Shown here: piece by piece, positions 17,540-27,274 of the stretch
Layout: each line of letters opens with the position of its first letter
Position numbering within the stretch: position 1 is the stretch's first letter
Origin: an uncultured Clostridia bacterium
Lineage (GTDB): Bacteria; Bacillota; Clostridia; Christensenellales; UBA1242
Direction: 5' to 3'
DNA length: 64,000 nt
NCBI GenBank assembly: GCA_934747255.1
Contig: CAKVGH010000002.1
Coordinates: 122,994-186,993 of the forward strand
Translations under genes and position numbers: made by a program
Notes under the pieces: generated by a model
The model's database searches: none
Told to the model about the DNA's origin: nothing
Seen by the model: only the letters and a program-made list of their open reading frames with translations

Positions 17540-18868
17540 ATGACAAAAGATGAAGTAATAAAAAAGAAAATTGCGTTTATTTCGCTTGGTTGCGACAAAA
17601 ACACAGTTGACTCCGAAAAAATGATGTTTTTATTATCTAACAACGGATTTGAGTTTACAACAGACATTTCACAAGCCGAAATTGCTATTATCAATACTTG
17701 TGCGTTTATACAATCAAGCAAGCAAGAGAGTATGAATAAAATTTTGGAAGTTGCTAGTTACAAAACACAAAAACTCGAAAAACTAATCATTACTGGCTGT
17801 ATGAGTCAAAGATATTATGACGAAGTAAAGCAAATTGAACAAGTAGACGAAGTTGTTAGAATAAAAAACAATCCAAATATCGTAAACATTGTTTTTGGGT
17901 TATATGGATTGACCGATATTCAAAACAAAAAGATAAAAAATTTAGACCGTATTTTGTCAACTCCAAGCCACTATGCGTTCTTAAAAATAGCAGATGGTTG
18001 CAACAATTTTTGCTCTTATTGTACCATTCCATTTATTCGTGGAAGATACAAATCAGTTCCTATGGAATGTTTGATTGACGAAGCAAAATATTTGGCAAAA
18101 TCTGGCGTTAAGGAACTAATTTTGGTTGCACAAGATGTTACTAATTATGGGGCTGATTTATATGGCAAGCCAGAACTCGTTGACCTTTTGAAAGAGTTAT
18201 CAAAAATTAAGGGTATTGAGTGGATTAGATTGCACTATTGCTATCCACATTTAATCACTGATGAACTTTTGAACGAAATTTCGTCAAATCCAAAAATTTG
18301 CAAATATCTTGATATACCGCTTCAACATATTTCAAACAATATTTTGGCTAGTATGAATCGAAAAGACACCAAGGAAAGTATTACAAGTCTTCTAGATAAA
18401 ATTGCTCTATTGCCAAACAAAATTTCTATTCGTTCTACATTTATCGTTGGATACCCGGGAGAAAGAACACGAGATTTTAACGAACTAATTGAATTTTTGA
18501 AAAAGTATAGACTAGATAATGTTGGCTTCTTTACTTATTCAAGAGAAAAGAACACAAAGGCATACAAAATGCCACATCAAATTTTTGAATTCGTTAAAAA
18601 ATCGAGACTACGAAAAATCGAAAAAGTACAATCACAAATAATGCTCGAAAATCAACAGGCAAAAGTGGGTAAAAACTTAAATTGCATTTGCGAAGAATTG
18701 ATTGAAAGCGAAAATGGCATATTTGTTTACCAAATGCGTAGCGAATATAACTCTGTCGATGTTGACACATACACTTTTGTAAGTACTCAAAATAGGCTAC
18801 AAATTGGCGGTTTCTACCCAGTTAAAATTACTGGAACACAAGGCATAGATTTAGTAGGCGAAATATAA
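17540..18868 (+). CDS. rimO: Ribosomal protein S12 methylthiotransferase RimO
   Basis: A 442-residue radical-SAM methylthiotransferase. The N-terminal MTTase domain (SLGCDKNTVDSEKM, NTCAFI, TGCMSQRY) supplies three cluster-binding Cys; the radical-SAM motif is DGCNNFCSYCTIPFIRG; a TRAM domain closes the protein. SLGCDKNxVDSE distinguishes RimO from MiaB. It modifies Asp in ribosomal protein S12. It starts 15 bases after spoIIIE with AAAGGAAAAA. MiaB, its tRNA paralogue, is encoded at 23276. Confidence 0.95.
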   Translation: MTKDEVIKKKIAFISLGCDKNTVDSEKMMFLLSNNGFEFTTDISQAEIAIINTCAFIQSSKQESMNKILEVASYKTQKLEKLIITGCMSQRYYDEVKQIEQVDEVVRIKNNPNIVNIVFGLYGLTDIQNKKIKNLDRILSTPSHYAFLKIADGCNNFCSYCTIPFIRGRYKSVPMECLIDEAKYLAKSGVKELILVAQDVTNYGADLYGKPELVDLLKELSKIKGIEWIRLHYCYPHLITDELLNEISSNPKICKYLDIPLQHISNNILASMNRKDTKESITSLLDKIALLPNKISIRSTFIVGYPGERTRDFNELIEFLKKYRLDNVGFFTYSREKNTKAYKMPHQIFEFVKKSRLRKIEKVQSQIMLENQQAKVGKNLNCICEELIESENGIFVYQMRSEYNSVDVDTYTFVSTQNRLQIGGFYPVKITGTQGIDLVGEI

Positions 18869-18908
18869 ATTTAATTAAAATATAATAAATTGAAAAAAGG
18901 AGATTAAA

Positions 18909-19484
18909 ATGAATTTACCAAACAGATTATCATTCTTAAGAATAATTTTAGTGCCTGTATTTTTGGCTATGATAATAATTAACTTTACAGGGCATTATTT
19001 TGTTGCAATAGGCGTATTCGTCATTGCTGCATTCACAGACTTTTTAGATGGCTATATTGCTAGAAAATACAATTTAGTTACAAATATGGGCAAATTTTTG
19101 GACTCTGTTGCCGATAAAATGCTTACAACAACCGCTTTGATTGCTGTGGCTTGTTATGGCTTAATTCCAAACCCTTACGGACTCATTTGCGTATGTTTGT
19201 TTGTAGTTAGAGATTTGGCTATAAATGTTATTAGACAAATAGGAGCAAGTAAAAATGTAATTATTCCAGCCGACAAACTCGGCAAGTACAAAGCATTCAG
19301 CCTTGACATTGCATTGCCTGTCATTTTCCTTTACGCAGGCCTAATGGAACTATCTGTAAATGCTACTGTTGTTACCGCAATAATGTGGGTAGGTTATGGT
19401 TTTATGATTATCGCTAGCATACTTAATATTATTTCGGGCATTCATTACATTTGCAAAAATAAAAAAGTTTTCAGCGAAGAATAA
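18909..19484 (+). CDS. pgsA: CDP-diacylglycerol-glycerol-3-phosphate 3-phosphatidyltransferase
   Basis: A 191-residue membrane enzyme making phosphatidylglycerophosphate. The CDP-alcohol phosphotransferase motif D-x2-DG-x2-AR-x8-G-x3-D-x3-D is complete, from DFLDGYIAR through GKFLDSVADK. About five to six membrane segments. It has an AAAAGGAG ribosome site and lies between rimO and recA, as in many Firmicutes (cinA is missing between them). Confidence 0.95.
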   Translation: MNLPNRLSFLRIILVPVFLAMIIINFTGHYFVAIGVFVIAAFTDFLDGYIARKYNLVTNMGKFLDSVADKMLTTTALIAVACYGLIPNPYGLICVCLFVVRDLAINVIRQIGASKNVIIPADKLGKYKAFSLDIALPVIFLYAGLMELSVNATVVTAIMWVGYGFMIIASILNIISGIHYICKNKKVFSEE

Positions 19485-19504
19485 ACTATTGTTTAATAAA
19501 AGAC

Positions 19505-19526
19505 TTTTCAAACAAATGTTTGAAAA
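19505..19526. promoter_or_regulatory. Probable LexA (SOS) box upstream of recA
   Basis: A perfect palindrome: TTTTCAAACA (19505-19514), AA, TGTTTGAAAA (19517-19526). Its core AACAAATGTTTGA is identical to 13 bases over the lexA promoter (59340-59352) and fits the Firmicutes SOS pattern GAAC-N4-GTTC loosely. No T-tract follows, so it is not a terminator. It ends 13 bases before the recA -35 box. Confidence 0.7.
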
Positions 19527-19539
19527 ATGCCAAAATCGC

Positions 19540-19568
19540 TTGTAAAATCTAGAAAAATTTGATATACT
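19540..19568 (+). promoter_or_regulatory. recA promoter
   Basis: TTGTAA (19540-19545), 17 bases, TATACT (19563-19568), followed by recA after 29 bases. Confidence 0.7.
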
Positions 19569-19597
19569 TAAAATGATAAAAATTTATGGAGAAAATT

Positions 19598-20587
19598 ATG
19601 GAAGACAAAAAGAAAGCACTCGATGATGTGATTGCTCAAATTGAAAAACAATTTGGTAAAGGCTCTATTATGAAAATGACCGAAGGGGCAGTAGAAAAAT
19701 GTGATGTGATTCCAACAGGTTGTTTAACATTAGATAGCGCACTTGGAATCGGCGGAGTACCAAGGGGTAGAATTGTAGAAATCTACGGACCAGAAAGTTC
19801 AGGAAAAACAACAGTTGCTTTGCACATAGTAGCAGAAGCACAAAAAATGGGTGGAACAGCAGCATTTATTGATGCCGAACACGCACTCGACCCAGTTTAT
19901 GCAAGCAAAATTGGTGTTGATATGGACGAATTATACATAAGCCAACCAGATACTGGTGAACAAGCCCTTGATATTTGTGAAAGCCTTGTAAAAAGTGGAG
20001 CAGTAGATATTATTGTTATTGATAGTGTTGCTGCATTAACTCCAAAAGCAGAAATTGATGGCGAAATGGGAGATAATTTTTTGGGTTTGCAAGCAAGACT
20101 AATGAGTCAAGCATTAAGAAAACTCACAAGCATAACAAACAAAACAAAAACTTGCGTAATCTTTATTAACCAACTTCGTGACAAAATCGGCGTAATGTTT
20201 GGTAGTCCAGAAACAACTACTGGCGGTAAGGCACTTAAATTCTATTCAAGTATTAGACTTGATGTTAGAAAAGTTGATACCATCAAAGATACTGCAAACA
20301 ATATTGTAGGTAACAGAACAAGAATAAAGGTTGTAAAAAACAAACTTGCAGCACCTTTCAAAGTTGCTGACTTTGATTTGATGTATGGAGTAGGCGTTTC
20401 AAAATCTGGCTGTTTGCTCGACCTTGCTATCGAATACGGAATTATAGAAAAAAGCGGTTCTTGGTTTAGTTATAACGACTCAAAAATAGCACAAGGTAAA
20501 GAGAATGTTAAAACATACCTAGAAAATAACCCAGAACTTTATAACGAAATAGAAGAAAAAGTTAAAGAAAAACTTTTTGCAAAATAA
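19598..20587 (+). CDS. recA: Recombinase RecA
   Basis: A 329-residue RecA. Walker A GPESSGKTT (about residue 64), the MAW block, Walker B IIVIDSVAAL, loop L1/L2 regions (DNFLGLQARLMSQALRK, NQLRDKIGVMFGSPETTTGG) and the C-terminal domain are all normal. It is the strand-exchange protein and the LexA co-protease of the SOS response. I chose the ATG at 19598 because TGGAG lies 6-10 bases upstream; an ATG at 19586 is in frame but has no ribosome site. A LexA-type box lies upstream. Confidence 0.98.
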   Translation: MEDKKKALDDVIAQIEKQFGKGSIMKMTEGAVEKCDVIPTGCLTLDSALGIGGVPRGRIVEIYGPESSGKTTVALHIVAEAQKMGGTAAFIDAEHALDPVYASKIGVDMDELYISQPDTGEQALDICESLVKSGAVDIIVIDSVAALTPKAEIDGEMGDNFLGLQARLMSQALRKLTSITNKTKTCVIFINQLRDKIGVMFGSPETTTGGKALKFYSSIRLDVRKVDTIKDTANNIVGNRTRIKVVKNKLAAPFKVADFDLMYGVGVSKSGCLLDLAIEYGIIEKSGSWFSYNDSKIAQGKENVKTYLENNPELYNEIEEKVKEKLFAK

Positions 20588-20620
20588 AAAAGTAGAGCAT
20601 AAAAATAGCATTTATAAAAT

Positions 20621-20653
20621 AAAAAATACTTGTAGCAACTGCAAGTATTTTTT
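20621..20653 (+). terminator. recA terminator
   Basis: AAAAAATACTTG (20621-20632), a 9-base loop and CAAGTATTTTTT (20642-20653). It can also act on the opposite strand. Confidence 0.9.
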
Positions 20654-20704
20654 AATTAACATATTAAAAATTTGATAAAAAATATAATAAAAGTTTAATA
20701 ATAA

Positions 20705-20753
20705 GTTTGCATAGTACTCCCGAAAAATCGTGCAAAAACAATACTATGCAAAC
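20705..20753. repeat. Inverted pair of the TACTATGCAAAC motif
   Basis: GTTTGCATAGTA (20705-20716) and its exact reverse complement TACTATGCAAAC (20742-20753) flank a 25-base loop, between the convergent genes recA and pbp. A T-tract follows on the plus strand, so the pair could also act as a second terminator. The same motif is found as direct repeats at 30241, 42219 and 55924. Confidence 0.75.
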
Positions 20754-20775
20754 ATTTTTTGTATATTAAATTTGA

Positions 20776-23172
20776 TTAAAAACCAAAAAATTTTTTTGAA
20801 ATCTTTTTTAGGTTTTTATTTTGTTTTATAGTTTCATTATTGAATAGTGAAGTTGTCTTATCGCTTGAATTGTACACCTTTACACTATTGCTTCGTATTC
20901 GCTTACTTTTTGTTTGACTGGCATAATTTGTTGCAACCGCTTCTACATAATAAGTGTAAAAACAATCATTTTCAAGACTATCGTCAGTTACTTCAACTTG
21001 TCCTTTTTCGTTTTTAATCGTATCAATCAACTTAAATTCATCATCATTTATTCTGTAAATCTTATATTCCACCTGTGGCAAGGCATTAAACGAAAGTTTT
21101 GTTTTGTTGTCAGTTACTTTTGCTGATAAATTTACGGCTTTTAGTTCGCTAAAACTTTTTGCAACCAACTTTGGCTTATATTTTTCATTAAAACTTGCAG
21201 TTGTCTTGAAAATTTCTGGGGTATTGCTATCAGCAAGCATTAAAGCGTGATTATTTTCAAGTTCTTGGCTATCAAGTTCCACTTTAACAACACCTTTTGG
21301 CATTTCAAATGTACCAGCTTTTTTGTTTGAATTGTCATAGAACGACGATATTGTCTGTTTTAACATACTTGTACAAAATGTTCCGCCATTGTTTGAGCCT
21401 TCTAGCATATATTTTTTATCGCCAGTACTGTTGCCAAGCCAAACACCAAATGTATGATTTTTTGTGTATGCAACCGACCAAACATCGCTGTTTAAGTTTG
21501 TGTTTTTAATTCCAACTGTGCCAGTTTTTCCAGCAATTTCATAAGGCAAATCTCTTAATCTAGAACTTGTACCTTTTTTAACGCCTGACTGCAACATTTC
21601 CGTCATCAAATAGGCTGTTTCTTCACTCATAACTTGATGAGATTGAGCATTGTTTTTACAAATAACATTGCCATTTTTATCGCATATTTTACGAATGAAT
21701 TTTGCTTCCAAGAAAACGCCATTTTGAGCAAAAGGAGTGTAGGAATTTGCAAGTTGTTTAACCGTTGTACCGCTAGTCATTCCGCCAAGAGCAATGGCAT
21801 AATTTTTGTCATTTTTATCAAATTCAATGCCACAATTTTTTGCCATTTCCTTACATTTTTCAATACCAGTAACCTGCATAATTTTTATTGCTGGAATATT
21901 CAAACTTTTTTCCACACTTTGAGTGGCGGAGATATAGCCATAGTATTTTCCACCAACATTTTGTGGTTTGTATCCGTCAAAACTTGTTGGTTCATCAAGT
22001 ATTGGAGTAATTGGACTAATCACACCACTTTCAAGACTAGGAGCGTAGACAAGTATTGGTTTTATGCTTGAACCGGGAGAACGCTTCATATTTACAATGT
22101 CATAGTCACTTTTGCCATTAAAAGCGATTATTCCACCTGTCGTGTTGTCTATGACAATTCCAGCAGAATCAGCAGTATTTCCAAACGAATTTTGTTGATA
22201 AAAGTCATCATTATTTACACTGTTAGTTAGTGAATTTTGTGCTTGTTTGTCAAGATAAGTAAAAATATAATAACCTTTGCTTGCCAAATCTTTTTCGCTT
22301 AAATTTAATTCTTTGCACGCTTCTTCAATAACTGCTTTTTCGTAAAAGTTTTGACCCTTTTTTGTGCTTAAATTTAGTGTTAGTGGCTCACTTACTGCCT
22401 TTTGGTACTCATCTAGTGTAATCACTTTATCTTTTTGCATTTCGTTAAGCACTACATTACGCCTATTAAGACACGCTTCTTTTTCGTAGATAGGTGAATA
22501 TTTGCGGGGCGATTTTATTATTCCCGCAAGGGTAGCAGATTCTGCTATCGTAAGCATTTTGGCAGGTTTGTTAAAGTAGGTTTTGCTCGCACTTTCCAGC
22601 CCATACGCACCGTTGCCAAAATAAATAGCATTAAGATAGGTTTCAAGAATTTCATTTTTTGTTAAAACTTTTTCCATTTTTTTTGTGAGTAGCATTTCTT
22701 TTACTTTTCTTGTAATAGTTTTTTCACTTGATAAATGTGTGTTTTTTATCAGTTGTTGACTAATTGTACTTGCACCTTCGGCTCTCGAACCCGACTTTAT
22801 ATTGTTGTAAAGGGCTTTTAGTATTCGCTTGTAGTTTAAGCCCTTGTGCTCGTAAAATTTTTTATCTTCTATACTTAAAAAAGAAGCAGGAATGTAGTCG
22901 GGCAAGGCGTCCAAACTAACTTTTTCCACTTGATTGTCACTTTCGTAAAGCGGAGAGTTTTCACTGTCAAAAATGTAAAAATTAGTGTTGATTTGTTTTA
23001 GAGATTGCTCATCAAATTTTAGTGAACTATTTATAGATACAACCCATAAAGATGCAAAAATGCCTATTAAAAACATAACACAAAGACTAGATATAATTGT
23101 TATAGAAAAGATTTTTTTCAATATACTTTTGGTTGATTTTTTCTGCTTTTTTAATGAATTTTGATTTTTCAT
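20776..23172 (-). CDS. Class A penicillin-binding protein (PBP1a-like)
   Basis: A 798-residue bifunctional peptidoglycan synthase: cytoplasmic basic tail, one membrane anchor (about residues 20-46), GT51 glycosyltransferase domain with IEDKKFYEHKG (catalytic Glu about 102) and GASTISQQLIKN, then a transpeptidase domain with SSIK (about 366), the SLN of KSLNIPAI, and KTGT. The last ~170 residues form a fibronectin type III-like module. No partner gene adjoins; it converges on recA and diverges from miaB. The ATG follows GAGGGTG. Confidence 0.94.
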   Translation of the reverse strand: MKNQNSLKKQKKSTKSILKKIFSITIISSLCVMFLIGIFASLWVVSINSSLKFDEQSLKQINTNFYIFDSENSPLYESDNQVEKVSLDALPDYIPASFLSIEDKKFYEHKGLNYKRILKALYNNIKSGSRAEGASTISQQLIKNTHLSSEKTITRKVKEMLLTKKMEKVLTKNEILETYLNAIYFGNGAYGLESASKTYFNKPAKMLTIAESATLAGIIKSPRKYSPIYEKEACLNRRNVVLNEMQKDKVITLDEYQKAVSEPLTLNLSTKKGQNFYEKAVIEEACKELNLSEKDLASKGYYIFTYLDKQAQNSLTNSVNNDDFYQQNSFGNTADSAGIVIDNTTGGIIAFNGKSDYDIVNMKRSPGSSIKPILVYAPSLESGVISPITPILDEPTSFDGYKPQNVGGKYYGYISATQSVEKSLNIPAIKIMQVTGIEKCKEMAKNCGIEFDKNDKNYAIALGGMTSGTTVKQLANSYTPFAQNGVFLEAKFIRKICDKNGNVICKNNAQSHQVMSEETAYLMTEMLQSGVKKGTSSRLRDLPYEIAGKTGTVGIKNTNLNSDVWSVAYTKNHTFGVWLGNSTGDKKYMLEGSNNGGTFCTSMLKQTISSFYDNSNKKAGTFEMPKGVVKVELDSQELENNHALMLADSNTPEIFKTTASFNEKYKPKLVAKSFSELKAVNLSAKVTDNKTKLSFNALPQVEYKIYRINDDEFKLIDTIKNEKGQVEVTDDSLENDCFYTYYVEAVATNYASQTKSKRIRSNSVKVYNSSDKTTSLFNNETIKQNKNLKKISKKFFGF

Positions 23173-23216
23173 AACACCCTCATAAAGTAGTATTAGAAAA
23201 ATTTGTCAAAATATGT

Positions 23217-23245
23217 TTGAATTTTTGCTTAAATAATTATATAAT
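23217..23245 (+). promoter_or_regulatory. Promoter of the miaB-mutS-mutL-miaA operon
   Basis: TTGAAT (23217-23222), 17 bases, TATAAT (23240-23245). Predicted start of transcription is about 24 bases before the miaB ATG. Confidence 0.75.
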
Positions 23246-23275
23246 AATTAAGTTAAATATATAATTAAGGAAAAA

Positions 23276-24601
23276 ATGATGGAAAAATACTACAAAATTA
23301 TTACTTTTGGTTGTCAAATGAATATACACGAGTCCGAAAAACTTGCAGGAATGTTAAGAGATTTGGGCTATACCGAAACAGAAGAAGATAGCAAAGCCGA
23401 TGTGGGTGTGTTCAACACTTGTGCTATTAGAGAAATGGCAGAAAACAAAGCTATCGGCAACATAGGTGCTTTCAAGCCAATAAAAAAACAAAAAAAAGAT
23501 ATGGTCATTGCTGTTTGTGGCTGTATGACACAGCAAAAACAAAGAGCAGAGCAAGTTAAAAAAATGTTTCCGTTTGTAAACATTATTTTTGGTACGCACA
23601 ATTTATATGAGTTCAAAGATTACCTTGTAAACTATAACAAGACTCATAAAAAAGTGTTTGAAGTATGGGGAAAAGACAAGGACAATGTTTTGCCTATTGA
23701 AAGCGAAAGTTACCGAACAAGTGGCTTTAATGCGTGGGTAAATATCAACTATGGCTGTAACAATTTTTGCTCTTATTGTATTGTGCCTTATGTTAGAGGC
23801 AGAGAGAGAAGTCGAAAATTTGAAGATATAGTCAGCGAATGTGAGAAGTTAGTTGGTCAAGGTTACAAAACTATTACTTTACTTGGTCAAAATGTTAATT
23901 CTTACGGCAAGGACCTTAATAATCCAGACTACACTTTTGCAAAACTAATTGACAAAATTTGTGCAATAGAGGGCGAATTTACAGTGTCATTTATGAGTTC
24001 GCACCCAAGAGATTTTGATAGTGCAACTGTAGACGCAATAAAAAACAATCCAAAAATGAGCAGGTCTATACACTTGCCAGTTCAAAGCGGTAGCGATAAA
24101 ATCTTAAAACTTATGAATAGGCACTACACAACAGAAAGATATTTACAGTTAGTTGACGAAATTAAAACCAAAATACCAGATGTTACATTATCTACCGATA
24201 TTATTGTCGGCTTTCCAAACGAAACCGAAGATGACTTCAATCAAACCATTGACCTAGTAAAAAAAGTGGAATTTAACGGCATATTTGCCTATATGTACTC
24301 CATTAGAAAAGGCACACCAGCCGAAAAAATGGGCGACCAAATTCCACAAAAAATTAAAAACGAAAGAGTAAATATTTTGCTTAACCTAGAAAAAGAAATT
24401 CAAGCAAAAAATAAGGTAAATTTGCTAGGAAAGGTGGAAAGAGTCTTAATTTGTGGCAAAGACAAATCAAAAAAGTATGTTTTGGCAAAAACCGATTGTG
24501 GTAGAGAAGTTTTACTTACAAACACTTTAGACGATACAATTCGATTTGGTAAAGCCAAAATTACTCAAATAGATAAAAAGTGCTTGGGCGAACTTGTTTA
24601 A
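23276..24601 (+). CDS. miaB: tRNA-2-methylthio-N6-dimethylallyladenosine synthase MiaB
   Basis: A 441-residue radical-SAM methylthiotransferase. TFGCQMNIHESEK and FNTCAIRE, VCGCMTQQ give the first cluster; YGCNNFCSYCIVPYVRGRERSR the radical-SAM cluster; a C-terminal TRAM domain follows. It methylthiolates i6A37 of tRNAs reading UNN codons, the product of MiaA encoded downstream in the same operon. Two ATGs (23276, 23279) lie side by side after AAGGAAAAAA; either could be used. Confidence 0.95.
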   Translation: MMEKYYKIITFGCQMNIHESEKLAGMLRDLGYTETEEDSKADVGVFNTCAIREMAENKAIGNIGAFKPIKKQKKDMVIAVCGCMTQQKQRAEQVKKMFPFVNIIFGTHNLYEFKDYLVNYNKTHKKVFEVWGKDKDNVLPIESESYRTSGFNAWVNINYGCNNFCSYCIVPYVRGRERSRKFEDIVSECEKLVGQGYKTITLLGQNVNSYGKDLNNPDYTFAKLIDKICAIEGEFTVSFMSSHPRDFDSATVDAIKNNPKMSRSIHLPVQSGSDKILKLMNRHYTTERYLQLVDEIKTKIPDVTLSTDIIVGFPNETEDDFNQTIDLVKKVEFNGIFAYMYSIRKGTPAEKMGDQIPQKIKNERVNILLNLEKEIQAKNKVNLLGKVERVLICGKDKSKKYVLAKTDCGREVLLTNTLDDTIRFGKAKITQIDKKCLGELV

Positions 24602-24651
24602 TAAAAAACAAAAAATATAAAAGCAAATAAGATTACAAAGGAAGGGAAAAT

Positions 24652-27246
24652 ATGGCATCAAGTATGATGACGCAGTACAGAGAAGTTAAGAAAAAATATA
24701 ACGATGCAGTCGTGTTTTTTAGACTCGGCGATTTTTACGAATTATTTGACGATGACGCATTAAAAATGAGCAAAGTTTTAGACTTAACATTAACCAGCAA
24801 AAATTGTGGCGATAACGAAAAAGCACCAATGTGTGGTGTTCCATTCAAAGCGGTTGATATTTATGTTAAAAAAGCATTATCTCTTGGCTATAAAATTGCC
24901 ATTTGCGAACAACTTACAGAGCCAAGTAACAATTCCAAAGAAATTGTCCAAAGAGATGTCGTTAGAGTAATAACTAGCGGAACAATTATGGAAGATAGTA
25001 TTCTTGATGACAAAAAAAATAACTACATTATGAGCATTTGCTATGCAAACGCAAAATTTGGTCTTGCGTGGGCAGATATTACAACAGGCGAACTTTGTGT
25101 TAGTGAAATTGACATTGACGAAAACTATTCAAAATTAAATGATGCTCTTGTTATGATTAGCCCAACGGAAATTATTTGCAATCAGGAGTTTGCTTTATTG
25201 CAAAATCAAATCAGCGTGTTTAATCAAGATGTTCTCAAAAGACCAGAAAGTTATTTAGACTATGCGTTTAGCCTATCGAGAGCGGAAGAAGAAACAAAAC
25301 AACAACTTAGAACTATGTCACTTAAATCTTTTGGCATAGAGAATATGAAACAATCTATAATGGCACTTGGCGGTCTTTTTGAATACTTAAAGGAAACTCA
25401 AAAAAGAGCATTGCCACAAATCAACAACATAAAAATTGTTTCGACAACTAACTATATGCAACTAGACCCAATCGCCCGAAAAAACTTGGAACTTTTACAA
25501 AACTCGCACGACAATTCAAAGCGTGGCTCAATTTTATGGCTTGTTGACCATTCTTCTACAAGTATGGGCGGAAGACTAATAAGAAAGTTTGTAACCGAAC
25601 CATTGCAAAGTACAAAGGAAATTGCACTTCGTCAAAACGGCGTAGAAGAACTTTATAAAAACATTATCAAACGAGAAAGCATTATAAACGAACTTGACCA
25701 ATTTGCCGATGTGGAAAGAATATGCGGTAAAATTAGTTACGGCAGTGTTAATCCACGAGATTGTTTAGCACTATGCAATTCTCTAAAAAAATTACCACGA
25801 ATTAAAAAACTTTTGGAAAATTCCACTTCAAAGGCACTTCAAACAATATATCAAAACATTGATATACAGGAAGATACTGTCGATTTGCTTTCAAAAGCAA
25901 TTAGTGAAAATGCGCCATCGCTTTTAAGTGAAGGCGGAGTGATTAAAAAAGGCTATTCATCTGAACTTGACGAGTTGACTTCGGCACAAAACGAAGGTGT
26001 ACAATGGATTACTAATCTCGAAGCAATCGAAAAAGAGCAAACTGGTATTAAAAACTTGAAGATTAGTTACAACAGAGTATTTGGCTATTATATTGAAGTT
26101 ACAAATAGCCAAAAGGAATTAGTTCCATATAGATATGTTAGAAAACAAACTTTGACTAACGGCGAAAGATATATAACCCCAGAGTTAAAAGAACTTGAAA
26201 ACAAAATTTTAGGTTCACAGGAAAGAGCATTAAAACTTGAACAACAACTTTTTTCACAAATAAAAGAATATTTACTTTCAAAAATTGAGTCAATGCAAAA
26301 CACTTCAAAGTTTATTGCATATCTTGATGCACTTTGTTCCTTTGCAACAGTTGCTGTTAAAAACAACTATGTTAAGCCAAAAATGGTGGATAGTGACAAA
26401 CCTTTAATTATTAAGGGCGGAAGACACCCAATAGTTGAATTACTCACAAAGGAACAATTTGTTCCAAATGATACAATGCTCAACACCACTGACAGCAAAA
26501 CCATGATTATTACTGGTCCAAATATGGCAGGTAAAAGTACATATATGCGACAAGTTGCAGTTATAACCTTACTTGCTCATATTGGCTCATTTGTGCCAGC
26601 AGATGAAGCACAAATCCCAGTAGTTGACAGAATTTTTACTCGTATTGGTGCAAGTGACGATTTGTCTTATGGACAAAGTACTTTTATGGTCGAAATGGTA
26701 GAAGTTGCAAACATTTTACACAATGCAACCGCAAAAAGTTTAATACTTCTTGACGAAGTTGGTAGGGGAACATCAACCTTTGATGGCTTGTCAATCGCTT
26801 GGAGTGTTATGGAATACCTTTCAAAGCATTTATCGGCAAAAACGCTATTTTCAACTCACTATCACGAGTTAACCGAACTTGAAGGTTTGCTCGAAGGCGT
26901 TAAAAACTATCAAATTATGGTTAAAGAGCAGGACGGAAAAATTATTTTCCTTAGAAAAATTGTTCGTGGTGGGGCAAGCAGAAGTTTTGGTATAGAAGTT
27001 GCCAACCTTGCAGGCTTACCAGCCGAAATTATCACAAGAGCAAAACAACTGCTTTATAGTTTGGAGCAAGCCGATATAAATAAAAACATTGACTTGAAAA
27101 ATATAGAAGAAAATGCTGTTCAAAAACAAATAAAAACAAACAATGCCGAAATTGTAAATATGATTAAGGAAATAGACATAAACAAAGTGTCACCAATGGA
27201 AGCATTTAGTATTCTTCATGACTTAATCAGCAAAGTAAATCAATAG
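24652..27246 (+). CDS. mutS: DNA mismatch repair protein MutS
   Basis: An 864-residue MutS1. The mismatch-recognition domain has FFRLGDFYELF (Phe-x-Glu equivalent), followed by connector, lever and clamp, and a C-terminal ABC ATPase with GPNMAGKSTYMRQ (about residue 622), LLDEVGRGTSTFDG and STHYHEL. It recognises mismatches and recruits MutL, encoded 28 bases downstream. It has an AAGGAAGGG ribosome site. Confidence 0.97.
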   Translation: MASSMMTQYREVKKKYNDAVVFFRLGDFYELFDDDALKMSKVLDLTLTSKNCGDNEKAPMCGVPFKAVDIYVKKALSLGYKIAICEQLTEPSNNSKEIVQRDVVRVITSGTIMEDSILDDKKNNYIMSICYANAKFGLAWADITTGELCVSEIDIDENYSKLNDALVMISPTEIICNQEFALLQNQISVFNQDVLKRPESYLDYAFSLSRAEEETKQQLRTMSLKSFGIENMKQSIMALGGLFEYLKETQKRALPQINNIKIVSTTNYMQLDPIARKNLELLQNSHDNSKRGSILWLVDHSSTSMGGRLIRKFVTEPLQSTKEIALRQNGVEELYKNIIKRESIINELDQFADVERICGKISYGSVNPRDCLALCNSLKKLPRIKKLLENSTSKALQTIYQNIDIQEDTVDLLSKAISENAPSLLSEGGVIKKGYSSELDELTSAQNEGVQWITNLEAIEKEQTGIKNLKISYNRVFGYYIEVTNSQKELVPYRYVRKQTLTNGERYITPELKELENKILGSQERALKLEQQLFSQIKEYLLSKIESMQNTSKFIAYLDALCSFATVAVKNNYVKPKMVDSDKPLIIKGGRHPIVELLTKEQFVPNDTMLNTTDSKTMIITGPNMAGKSTYMRQVAVITLLAHIGSFVPADEAQIPVVDRIFTRIGASDDLSYGQSTFMVEMVEVANILHNATAKSLILLDEVGRGTSTFDGLSIAWSVMEYLSKHLSAKTLFSTHYHELTELEGLLEGVKNYQIMVKEQDGKIIFLRKIVRGGASRSFGIEVANLAGLPAEIITRAKQLLYSLEQADINKNIDLKNIEENAVQKQIKTNNAEIVNMIKEIDINKVSPMEAFSILHDLISKVNQ

Positions 27247-27274
27247 AATCTAAAAACTAATAAGGAGAAAGGCA

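Noticed and set aside
23205..23222. Possible LexA box before miaB (ATATGTTTGAA)
   Set aside because: Only the right half matches the recA/lexA core; the left half is out of register, and mismatch repair genes are not usual SOS members.
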